Shown in pieces: positions 16,702-22,441 of a DNA stretch of 25,446 bases. A program made the position numbers and the translations under genes. This stretch comes from an uncultured Bacilli bacterium (GTDB lineage: Bacteria > Bacillota_I > Bacilli_A > ML615J-28 > CAG-698), in contig CANQVW010000008.1 of NCBI GenBank assembly GCA_947627395.1, positions 1-25,446 on the forward strand. Reading direction: 5' to 3'. Every line of letters begins with the position of its first letter. Positions within the stretch are counted from its first letter, which is position 1. Under the pieces are notes generated by a model, which was given only the letters and a program-made list of their open reading frames with translations, did not search any database and was not told the origin of the DNA.

Positions 16702-16754
16702 TTGCATCTATTTTGACCATTTTGTTTTCACTTTTTGCATTTATTTTGATGATT
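16702..16754 (-). repeat. 33-nt-period direct repeat upstream of ATPase copy 2
   Basis: TTGCATCTATTTTGACCATT at 16702-16721 recurs as TTGCATTTATTTTGATGATT at 16735-16754 (17 of 20 identical), exactly 33 nt apart. The sequence differs from the repeats before ATPase copy 1, but the period and the position next to the -35 box are the same. Confidence 0.75.
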
Positions 16755-17284
16755 ATTAAAAGATTTTAATGTTGAAATTAAAAATATAATTTTTATTATG
16801 AACTAAAAATAAGTGTGAATAAAGTTTCTTAATCTAATCACACTTTTCATCATTCATTATATATAGCAACTAAGATTATAATAAGCATTAATAACATATC
16901 TTCTTTAATCTTTTGCTTTCATTTAATCCTCAAAATATTTTAATCATCTATTTAACATTTTAAGTCATTAACGAGATAATCTAAATCTTTCTCTCTTTCA
17001 TTGTTACTTGTTCTTAACTCTTTTAATTTTTTGCGAAAATCTTTTATTTTTTATCACCACACTAAAATTACAACATTTTTAAAATATTTGTAACTAACTT
17101 ATTCTTACAATTAAATTCACTTTTAACGCAAAACATATAATAATTATATTAGTAAATATCAGAAAAGCAATTAAAATGGATTACATTTTTATATCATATA
17201 AAGACACTTAAAATAATATCTATATAATTGATATTTGACCAAATCTTTTTAAATATTAAAAAATGATGATTTTTTCCACTTATT
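16755..17284. other. long AT-rich intergenic region with gene debris
   Basis: About 530 bp with no supported gene. It contains a hairpin with an 8-bp stem (AAGTGTGA 16811-16818 with TCACACTT 16838-16845) and no clear U run. On the minus strand about 17050-16952 is a short open stretch without a start codon, reading DFRKKLKELRTSNNEREKDL then DYLVNDLKC, charged and coiled-coil-like, perhaps the tail of a lost regulator gene. Nothing else was recognised. Confidence 0.4.
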
Positions 17285-17315
17285 AAAAAAACTACTGATG
17301 ATTTATTATCAGTAG
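17285..17315 (-). terminator. intrinsic terminator of the AlbA-domain gene
   Basis: Minus-strand hairpin with an 8-bp perfect stem (CTACTGAT/ATCAGTAG, 17315-17292, 8-nt loop) followed by seven U from 17291. It lies 137 nt after the stop of the gene at 17452. Confidence 0.75.
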
Positions 17316-17416
17316 AGTTTTCAATTGATTCAAAATTAATTCACTAATTATTATTTTTGTAGAAAAACTTTTAGAATTAGTTTAATTAAATAGATTTTTA
17401 AAGTTACCTTTAAGTT

Positions 17417-17450
17417 ACTTTAAAGTTACTTTTTTTGTATACTTTAAATT
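17417..17450. repeat. 34-bp direct repeat, downstream copy flanking the AlbA-domain gene
   Basis: Perfect 34-bp copy of 18821-18854 (begins ACTTTAAAGTTAC, ends GTATACTTTAAATT). It ends one base before the stop codon of the gene at 17452. Similarity continues imperfectly for about 16 bp on the distal side (AAGTTACC.. against AAGTTACT..). Confidence 0.95.
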
Positions 17451-17451
17451 T

Positions 17452-18768
17452 TTATATGTATAGTTTTACATGCCAATAACCACTTTTTTTACTTGCCTTT
17501 CTTTCTAAAAGATGAATCTCCTGTAATTTTACTGTTATTTTTTTTATGTTAGACAAACTCATATTTAACTTACTAGCAATTTCTTGCTGACTGGCATACG
17601 GATTTTCAAATATATAATTAAGAACTTTTCTTTGATTTTCATTTAAATTATTAACGATGTTTTCTCTTACTTTTCTACCTAAAACATAATCAGGCTCAAA
17701 AGCAAATGGTAATGTTACCTTAATAGTACTACTTTCGAAAGAAAAGGCTTCTTTTCCATAATGTGAAACAATAATTGGAACACCATGTCCACTTTGTTCA
17801 GCTAACCCCACACTTATAAAAATATCTTTTAGGGCTTTATTTATTGGAATACTTGTTCCACCATAAAAACTTTCTTTTGATAAATTATAGGGAAGATCCC
17901 CATAAGATAATACTTCAATTCGATCATCATAAATAAATACAGAGGGCGGAATCATTTCTATCCAACGATTATGTAAACAAGCATTAATCCATGCTTCTCT
18001 AAAAGATTCATAATCAAATAAAGGAATGTCTTTTCTTGATGTTGATGAAATTACATCAATTTTAGTAGTGTTTAAACTTTTAATATATGTTAAAACATCA
18101 TTAATTGAGTTTAACAAACATTGATTTCCATATTCAGTTCTTTCAGAAAAAGATGATTTATCAGTACCATTAAATTTAACAACTTTTATTGAAACATTGC
18201 TTTGATCTGAAAGAATGAAAGCCATTAAATTATAAGCACCATCTCTAGTAAAGAAAACTTTACTTTTTAAAAAACTATTTTCATTCGTAATATGAAGCCC
18301 TTTTATTTTATTATATTCAAGGAATTGATAAAATGTTAAAGCTTGATTATAAGATTTGTAATTTGAAATTAAATCAGAATCACCAGCTTCAAACATTTTT
18401 CTTAATAGTTGTGGTTCAATTTGATCATCTGATGATACGTTTCTAATAAAATATCTACCATCACAAGAATAAGGAATGTCACTACCTTCAGATGATAAAA
18501 CAACAACATTTTTATCTTCGTACTTTTTAGTTTCTAAATGAATCATAATTTGTGGTTTAATTAATTCTTTAACTCGTTGTCTAATATCTTTAAGAGTGTT
18601 ATTTCCTACCGAAACGCCACAAATATCTCCATTATCTTTAACACCAAAATAAATAGAACCATAATTATTTTTATTAAGCATAGCAGATAAAGATTTAAGA
18701 CCTTTATCTAATTGCGCTAATGATTCTTTAAATTCAATTTCTTCATTTTCTTTCAAATTAATATTCAT
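17452..18768 (-). CDS. Schlafen AlbA_2 / HATPase_c_4-type putative transcriptional regulator
   Basis: About 438 residues in three parts. The N-terminal AlbA_2 (Schlafen-type) domain starts EEIEFKES and includes NNYGSIYFGVKDNGDICGV. The middle has the degenerate GHKL ATPase pattern of HATPase_c_4: AWINACLHN, DDRIEVLSYGDLP, and SVGLAEQSGHGVP. The C-terminal winged helix (last 65 residues) has QRKVLNYIFENP then QQEIASKLNMSLSNIKKITV. Proteins of this build are annotated as ATP-dependent DNA-binding regulators; their ligands are unknown. ATG 18768 lies 11 nt after AAAGG; ATG 18777 is only 2 nt away and is less likely. The promoter is covered by ACTTTAAAGT palindromes, suggesting autoregulation, and a 34-bp promoter-side repeat recurs right after the stop codon. 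Confidence 0.85.
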   Translation of the reverse strand: MNINLKENEEIEFKESLAQLDKGLKSLSAMLNKNNYGSIYFGVKDNGDICGVSVGNNTLKDIRQRVKELIKPQIMIHLETKKYEDKNVVVLSSEGSDIPYSCDGRYFIRNVSSDDQIEPQLLRKMFEAGDSDLISNYKSYNQALTFYQFLEYNKIKGLHITNENSFLKSKVFFTRDGAYNLMAFILSDQSNVSIKVVKFNGTDKSSFSERTEYGNQCLLNSINDVLTYIKSLNTTKIDVISSTSRKDIPLFDYESFREAWINACLHNRWIEMIPPSVFIYDDRIEVLSYGDLPYNLSKESFYGGTSIPINKALKDIFISVGLAEQSGHGVPIIVSHYGKEAFSFESSTIKVTLPFAFEPDYVLGRKVRENIVNNLNENQRKVLNYIFENPYASQQEIASKLNMSLSNIKKITVKLQEIHLLERKASKKSGYWHVKLYI

Positions 18769-18792
18769 ATAAATCATTACCTTTCTAACTTA

Positions 18793-18830
18793 AGTATACC
18801 ATAAAGTTACTTTAAAGTCTACTTTAAAGT
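18793..18830 (-). promoter_or_regulatory. promoter and palindromic operators of the AlbA-domain gene
   Basis: Minus-strand -10 TATACT (18798-18793) with a TAGACT -35 17 nt upstream. Two perfect ACTTTAAAGT palindromes, 18809-18818 and 18821-18830, lie 12 bp apart over the -35 region; related ACTTTAAA half-copies continue upstream to about 18865. Repeated palindromes on a promoter are typical of an autorepressor site. Confidence 0.6.
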
Positions 18831-18854
18831 TACTTTTTTTGTATACTTTAAATT
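18821..18854. repeat. 34-bp direct repeat, upstream copy flanking the AlbA-domain gene
   Basis: Identical over 34 bp to 17417-17450, 1404 bp apart, in the same orientation. This copy lies in the promoter region and contains one of the ACTTTAAAGT palindromes. Confidence 0.95.
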
Positions 18855-18926
18855 ATACTTTAAAATATAAATGCATAAGTTCATTCATTAAATTTCTATA
18901 AAAATTATAAAATAAGTGTGTATGAT

Positions 18927-18956
18927 AAGACATCTTAAAATATAAATGTCTTTTTT
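18927..18956 (+). terminator. plus-strand terminator-like hairpin
   Basis: AAGACAT (18927-18933) with ATGTCTT (18946-18952) followed by T to 18956. It is oriented for plus-strand transcripts although no plus-strand gene lies upstream; it may stop antisense transcription or be a relic. The rest of 18866-19090 shows nothing recognisable. Confidence 0.4.
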
Positions 18957-19090
18957 AAAATAGAATAAAAGAATATAGTGAATAGTAATTTAAAATTAGA
19001 TTCAGATTCATTATTTATATTTTATAATAAAAATAAATATAGAAAAGCAAATATAAATGAAAGAAAACATCGCTGTTGTACAAAACAGAA

Positions 19091-19130
19091 AACAAAAACA
19101 CCACTAATCCTAGCTAAAACTTATGGTGTT
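19091..19130 (-). terminator. intrinsic terminator of the XRE-GNAT operon
   Basis: Minus-strand hairpin AACACCA (19130-19124) with TGGTGTT (19103-19097), followed by a U-rich tail, beginning 13 nt after the GNAT stop codon. A T run on the plus side (19132-19137) makes it potentially bidirectional. Confidence 0.75.
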
Positions 19131-19142
19131 CTTTTTTATGCT

Positions 19143-20156
19143 TTATTTTATTTTTAATATAAATGTCTCTTGATCTTTTTGTTCAAATCCTAATTCTACT
19201 AGACATCTTTTATAGAAATCATATCTTCTCATTAAAATAGTATATTTATTTAAACAAACTTTTACATGTTCTAAATTATGGTTTTCTCTTTTCTCTTTAT
19301 AAAAGTTGATAGTTTCTTCAACCATTTTTGCAATAGCACTTTTAAATAAATAATTTTCATCTAAATAGAATTCTAAACTAACTGAATGTTCACTATATTT
19401 TGGATCTACATCGTCAAAATCAGTATAATACATATGAAGATATCCAACAGCCATTTTACCACATCTAACAATTTTTACTAACGCATTTTCTTTTGTTACA
19501 TATGACATTATTGCATTTTCATATTTATTTATGTTAGGTAATAAAAGATATGGTTCAGCATCATCATCACGACATTTATAATATTTATAAAATTCATTGT
19601 TCATTGAAATTGAAACATATCTTACATCATCTTTATTTAGTTTTGATAAATAAAAGTTACTTTCAAGATTTAATTCATAATATACTGCATCATCATCTTC
19701 TGGATATGTACTACCAAATGATGTAATGCTTTCATCTTTAATAAATCCTAACTTTTCAAATAATCTTTTACTATTATTAGATGCAAATGCAGCAACTTTA
19801 ATTGCATTTTCTTCTTTTAAAATCGTAATAACACTTTTAATAAAACTAGTGCCATATCCTTGTCTTTGATAGTCTTTATCTACAATAAGAGATGATATTA
19901 AATATTCATCATTCTTTTCTATAGGTTCTACTATTTCATAGTTTGTATAGGAGGAAACAAAACAACTTGCGATAATCTTATCATTTAATACGCCTAAAAT
20001 ATAAAAATTATGTTTAGAATCAAGATTCATATAACGCACATTATAATGCATATATGTATCTTTATTTTCTTTCCATTGTTTTTGATGAATTAATGTAATT
20101 TGTTCTGCCCATTCATTAGGAAAATGAATGGTTTTATATACTTTAAAATCAATCAT
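19143..20156 (-). CDS. GNAT family N-acetyltransferase
   Basis: 337 residues. The N-terminal GNAT domain has the acetyl-CoA motif A at about 86-105 (LISSLIVDKDYQRQGYGTSF, with the pyrophosphate loop QRQGYG) and motif B as NNSKRLFEKLGFIKDE (127-142). The second half (about 155-337) is probably another GNAT-like fold lacking a clear motif A, as in two-domain acetyltransferases. Substrate unknown: small molecule, peptide or drug. The start at 20156 is chosen because AGGTG lies 6 nt upstream; an in-frame GTG at 20165 lies within that ribosome site. It follows an XRE regulator gene by 17 nt and shares its attenuated leader, which makes an antibiotic-modifying role worth testing but does not prove one. 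Confidence 0.88.
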   Translation of the reverse strand: MIDFKVYKTIHFPNEWAEQITLIHQKQWKENKDTYMHYNVRYMNLDSKHNFYILGVLNDKIIASCFVSSYTNYEIVEPIEKNDEYLISSLIVDKDYQRQGYGTSFIKSVITILKEENAIKVAAFASNNSKRLFEKLGFIKDESITSFGSTYPEDDDAVYYELNLESNFYLSKLNKDDVRYVSISMNNEFYKYYKCRDDDAEPYLLLPNINKYENAIMSYVTKENALVKIVRCGKMAVGYLHMYYTDFDDVDPKYSEHSVSLEFYLDENYLFKSAIAKMVEETINFYKEKRENHNLEHVKVCLNKYTILMRRYDFYKRCLVELGFEQKDQETFILKIK

Positions 20157-20173
20157 TACGAACACCTACTTTC

Positions 20174-20377
20174 TTAATTTAAATCTTTCAATAATTCTTC
20201 TAAAGTACAATCAAGTATTTTTGTAAGTGGAACAAGATATAAAATACTAGGATAACTTATATCTTGCTCCCATTTTGATATGGATTGCCTTGCAATTTGT
20301 AATTTTCTTGCTAGTTCTTCTTGAGATAAATTTTTCTTTTCTCTTAAAGTTTTTAAATTAGTTCCAAAATTAATAAT
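20174..20377 (-). CDS. XRE-family regulator with an apparent AUU start codon
   Basis: 67-residue helix-turn-helix protein, missed if only ATG/GTG/TTG starts are allowed. Reading starts at ATT 20377 (or ATT 20374) and gives INFGTNLKTLREKKNLSQEE, LARKLQIARQSISKWEQDIS, YPSILYLVPLTKILDCTLEE, LLKDLN. This is a complete XRE fold: turn residues LSQEELARKL, recognition helix ARQSISKWE. A perfect AAGGAGG (20390-20384) lies 6 nt before the first ATT and 9 nt before the second; no in-frame ATG, GTG or TTG exists. AUU starts are rare and known for strongly regulated genes such as infC. The gene is preceded by a terminator whose U run almost touches the ribosome site, and followed by the GNAT gene after 17 nt. 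Confidence 0.8.
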   Translation of the reverse strand: MINFGTNLKTLREKKNLSQEELARKLQIARQSISKWEQDISYPSILYLVPLTKILDCTLEELLKDLN

Positions 20378-20400
20378 TAAATACCTCCTTCCTTTTCAAC

Positions 20401-20434
20401 AAAAAAAAGCACCTCTAATAAACTAGAAGTGCTT
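20401..20434 (-). terminator. attenuator terminator in the XRE-GNAT leader
   Basis: Minus-strand stem AAGCAC (20434-20429) plus TCTA against TAGA and GTGCTT (20412-20407) with one mismatch and a 6-nt loop, then eight U at 20408-20401. It sits between the leader peptide and the XRE ribosome site. Its 5' arm and loop (20430-20417) can instead pair over 14 positions with leader-peptide codons 7-11. Confidence 0.85.
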
Positions 20435-20477
20435 ATCGTTTCTATATGCGTTTTACTGAATATTATATATCCATTCC

Positions 20478-20540
20478 TTAAAAGGTTACTACCAAAAAGG
20501 TTTTGATTACTTCTAATTTATTATTAAACATATGATTCAT
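20478..20540 (-). CDS. 20-residue leader peptide of the XRE-GNAT operon
   Basis: ATG at 20540 with AAAGGAG 9 nt upstream opens a 20-codon frame (MNHMFNNKLE ... VVTF) ending in TAA at 20480-20478. It lies between a good promoter (20583-20611) and an intrinsic terminator (20401-20434). Codons 7-11 (20522-20509) form the 5' half of an antiterminator, and codons 10-12 can pair with the sequence just before the start codon (20549-20541). This arrangement is that of cis-acting leader peptides where ribosome stalling or loss of translation decides transcription of downstream genes, as with erm-type and ABC-F-type resistance leaders. The peptide itself is not one I recognise; there is no run of one amino acid that would point to a biosynthetic attenuator. 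Confidence 0.75.
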   Translation of the reverse strand: MNHMFNNKLEVIKTFLVVTF

Positions 20541-20582
20541 AGTAATCAACTCCTTTCTTTTTTAAAGGTCCTTTACACTAAT

Positions 20583-20611
20583 ATTATGTATCAATCTTGA
20601 TGATTTATCAA
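20583..20611 (-). promoter_or_regulatory. promoter of the attenuated XRE-GNAT operon
   Basis: Minus-strand TTGATA (20611-20606), 17-nt spacer, CATAAT (20588-20583); start near 20575. A small inverted repeat, TTGAT...ATCAA (20597-20611), overlaps the -35 box and may be an operator for the XRE protein. The leader RNA to the terminator is about 170 nt. Confidence 0.65.
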
Positions 20612-20777
20612 CTTATTTATCTTTATTAATTGCACCAGTTAGTTGCGATTCTTTTTAAACATTATTGCCTTTATCTAAAGAAATAAAGAAAATTTATTAA
20701 TTATGTTTAAAACCTCTATATTGGAACTATAAGTTAACTGACTTATAGACACATTCTAATGGTAAAGACCAACTTCG
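20612..20777. other. intergenic region with an 8-bp hairpin
   Basis: No gene. The only clear structure is a perfect hairpin, CTATAAGT (20727-20734) with ACTTATAG (20741-20748) and a 6-nt loop, without a U run on either side. Confidence 0.5.
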
Positions 20778-21029
20778 GTTATAACATTTTTTTGATAAAA
20801 TGTCTAATCTTTCGTCATAATAATCTCGTGTTTGTCTTAAATTTTTCTCAAAAAATTTCATTTCTTTTTATGAAAATAAATTTCAAAAAACCTTTCGTCT
20901 CCAGTTATAACATTTTTTTTGATAAAATGTCTAATCTTTCGTCATAATAATCTCGTGTTTGCCTTAAATTTTTCTCAAAAAATTTCACTTCTTTTTATGA
21001 AAATAAATTTCAAAAAACCTTTCGTCTCC
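20778..21029. repeat. tandem duplication, two copies of a 125-126-nt unit
   Basis: Copy 1 spans 20778-20902 and copy 2 20904-21029. Each starts GTTATAACATTTTTTT and ends CCTTTCGTCTCC on the plus strand; they differ only by one extra T and a few substitutions (for example TTTGTCTT against TTTGCCTT, TTTCATTTC against TTTCACTTC). Each copy contains a hairpin, ACATTTT with AAAATGT, and the motif TTTCGTC twice; more TCGTC motifs follow at 21032-21052. No open frame on either strand carries a recognised protein, and no terminal inverted repeats mark a mobile element. Function unknown. Confidence 0.9.
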
Positions 21030-21067
21030 TATCGTCACAAATCGTCGTCGCCCTAATTTAAGGCATC

Positions 21068-21156
21068 AAAAAAAGGTCCTAGAAAAATGCAAATTATGAA
21101 CTTTGTTCATATTGTGAACCTTGTTCACAATGGGCACTATCCTAAGACCTTTTTTT
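21068..21156. terminator. bidirectional terminator enclosing two palindromes
   Basis: A perfect 11-bp outer stem, AAAAAAAGGTC (21068-21078) with GACCTTTTTTT (21146-21156), gives a U7 tract on either strand. Inside are two hairpins of the same kind: ATGAAC-TTT-GTTCAT (21096-21110) and TTGTGAAC-CTT-GTTCACAA (21112-21130). The RNA would be a multi-branched structure. It lies downstream of ssrA on the minus strand and may be a second-line terminator. Confidence 0.65.
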
Positions 21157-21174
21157 CTTTAAAACCACATAGAC

Positions 21175-21190
21175 GTTGGGAGTCGAACTC
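21175..21190 (-). other. degenerate copy of the tmRNA T-arm region (possible att relic)
   Basis: GTTGGGAGTCGAACTC on the plus strand matches GCTGGGAGTTGAACCC in the ssrA 3' end (21267-21282) at 13 of 16 positions, in the same orientation, about 90 bp downstream of the gene end. The 3' ends of tmRNA genes are common integration targets, and integration can leave such partial duplicates. It does not extend to the CCA end. Confidence 0.35.
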
Positions 21191-21193
21191 TAT

Positions 21194-21246
21194 AAAAAAC
21201 AGACTGACACCATAGCACACTTGTATGCGTTTGTATCAATCTGTTT
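21194..21246 (-). terminator. terminator of ssrA
   Basis: Minus-strand AAACAGA (21246-21240) pairs with TCTGTTT (21203-21197), continuing inward through TGA/TCA pairs with single mismatches, and the U run extends to 21194. It begins about 11 nt beyond the tmRNA CCA end. Confidence 0.75.
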
Positions 21247-21256
21247 CTTGACATTT

Positions 21257-21609
21257 TGGTGGACTAGCTGGGAGTTGAACCCAGGTCTTAACGATTATTC
21301 ATTCAGCTTTCTACATATTTATCTAATTTTCTTTAGTTCGTACATGTATACGTAATTAGCAAGATATACATGCCTAATCTTTGAATTTCATATCATAAGC
21401 CAAGATCATCTTATCATACAACCCTCAGTAAACTAATACACGCCAAGTTGCCCTGAGAGACAGCTTCCTTTTTGTGTGCTTTCATTAAGCAGCGAAAGCT
21501 AAATTTTGTTTTGTGTTTCCGGTTATTTATAAACCTCGGTGTTTTAACGTGCACAACCACGATATGCTTACTCAACTTCAAATAGTCAATCGAATCCTAT
21601 AACTAGCCC
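21257..21609 (-). ncRNA. ssrA: transfer-messenger RNA (tmRNA)
   Basis: 353 nt. The 5' end GGGCTAG (21609-21603) pairs with CTAGTCC just before ACCA at the 3' end (7 pairs including one G-U), forming the acceptor stem, with an encoded CCA at 21259-21257. The T-arm GGGTTCAACTCCC and the 5' GGATTCGA segment are typical. The tag reading frame, 21520 down to a TAA at 21487-21485, encodes GNTKQNLAFAA, a degradation tag ending with the usual hydrophobic-Ala-Ala. With SmpB it rescues stalled ribosomes and marks the product for proteolysis. Its 5' end lies one nucleotide after the stop codon of the zinc-ribbon gene, so the RNA is probably cut from a longer transcript by RNase P or has its promoter inside that gene. 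Confidence 0.97.
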
Positions 21610-21610
21610 A

Positions 21611-21970
21611 TTATAAGAAAAGAATTGCAAAGATAATTAAAAAGATAATTGAAATTCCAACACCAATAATTCCAAAGACAAAACCTAAATTTGAAAATGG
21701 AGTTAATCTTATTTTTGCTGGTTTTCTTCCTAACCAAATAGCAAGTAAACTAAATACAATTAAAGGAATAATAAGACCAATAATTCCAAAGACAAAAGAT
21801 AAAATAGGATAATCAATTAAATCTGTTTCTTTATCTTCTGAAACTATTTTTTCAGGACGCTCATGTAGTTCTTTTTTAATTCTTTTTCCTTCTTCAAAAT
21901 TGTAACCACATTCATCACATACTTCAACAATCTCATTACCAAAATCTTTGCCACATCGCTCACACTTCAT
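21611..21970 (-). CDS. small zinc-ribbon membrane protein
   Basis: 119 residues, not matched to a named family. An N-terminal zinc ribbon has Cys3-X2-Cys6 and Cys18-X2-Cys21 (MKCERCGKD ... CDECGYNF). A charged linker (about 27-52) leads to two hydrophobic segments (about 54-80 and 91-119), each containing the repeated text FGIIG, so the protein is probably anchored in the membrane with the ribbon in the cytoplasm. AAGGAG lies 6 nt before the ATG. It sits between smpB and ssrA, 12 nt after smpB, and its stop codon almost touches the tmRNA 5' end. The role is unknown; zinc-ribbon plus two-helix proteins of this sort are frequent in Bacillota. Confidence 0.75.
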   Translation of the reverse strand: MKCERCGKDFGNEIVEVCDECGYNFEEGKRIKKELHERPEKIVSEDKETDLIDYPILSFVFGIIGLIIPLIVFSLLAIWLGRKPAKIRLTPFSNLGFVFGIIGVGISIIFLIIFAILFL

Positions 21971-21982
21971 AGATTTCTCCTT

Positions 21983-22441
21983 TTATCGATATTTCATAGA
22001 TTCTTCAATATCTCTTTTTCTATCTTTTTCTTTTAAATCTTCTCTTTTATCAAATAGTTTTTTACCTTTGCATAAGCCAATTTTTATTTTCAATAATCCA
22101 TCTTTAAAATAAGCTTCTAATGGAATAAGTGTGTATCCATTTTGTTTCACTTGTCCTTGTAGTTTTAAGATTTCTTTACGATGAAGTAATAATTTTCTAT
22201 TTCTTGTTTCTTCATGATTAAAAATATTTCCCATAGAATACTTGGCAATATTCATTCCAACGACATACATTTCATGATGAATCATATCACAATAACTATC
22301 TTGCAAAGAAATTTTACCTAAACGAACAGATTTAATTTCTGTTCCTGTTAATACGATTCCACATTCATAAGTTTCTAAAATAAAATAATCATGTTGCGCC
22401 TTTTTATTTCTTGCTACGACCTTGCTTACTTCTTTTTTCAT
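21983..22441 (-). CDS. smpB: SsrA-binding protein SmpB
   Basis: 152 residues, the normal size. SmpB binds the tRNA-like part of tmRNA and takes it to stalled ribosomes. The OB-fold core shows ARNKKAQHDYFILETYECG and GIVLTGTEIKSVR, then NRKLLLHRKEI, all strongly conserved; the C-terminal tail KGKKLFDKREDLKEKDRKRD is the basic helix that occupies the decoding site. The start overlaps the 3' end of rnr by 38 nt, so the two are translated from one mRNA. The gene order rnr-smpB-ssrA keeps the trans-translation and RNA decay partners together and is common in Bacillota. Confidence 0.98.
   Translation of the reverse strand: MKKEVSKVVARNKKAQHDYFILETYECGIVLTGTEIKSVRLGKISLQDSYCDMIHHEMYVVGMNIAKYSMGNIFNHEETRNRKLLLHRKEILKLQGQVKQNGYTLIPLEAYFKDGLLKIKIGLCKGKKLFDKREDLKEKDRKRDIEESMKYR

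Noticed and set aside
16952..17050. Short charged open stretch on the minus strand
   Set aside because: No start codon or ribosome site, about 31 codons, no recognised domain.
20391..20575. T-box riboswitch upstream of the XRE-GNAT operon
   Set aside because: No T-box consensus or specifier loop is visible; a translated leader peptide overlapping the antiterminator explains the structure better.
20759..20947. 62-codon plus-strand frame across the tandem duplication
   Set aside because: It spans the junction of two copies of a non-coding repeat, has no ribosome site and resembles no protein.
21096..21130. LexA boxes (GAAC-N4-GTTC type)
   Set aside because: The spacing between half-sites is 3, not 4, and both palindromes lie inside a terminator with no promoter nearby.
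21174..21200. A tRNA gene near the GTTCGA-like sequence downstream of ssrA
   Set aside because: Flanking bases do not pair as a T-stem and no acceptor, D or anticodon arms are present; it resembles only the tmRNA T-arm.
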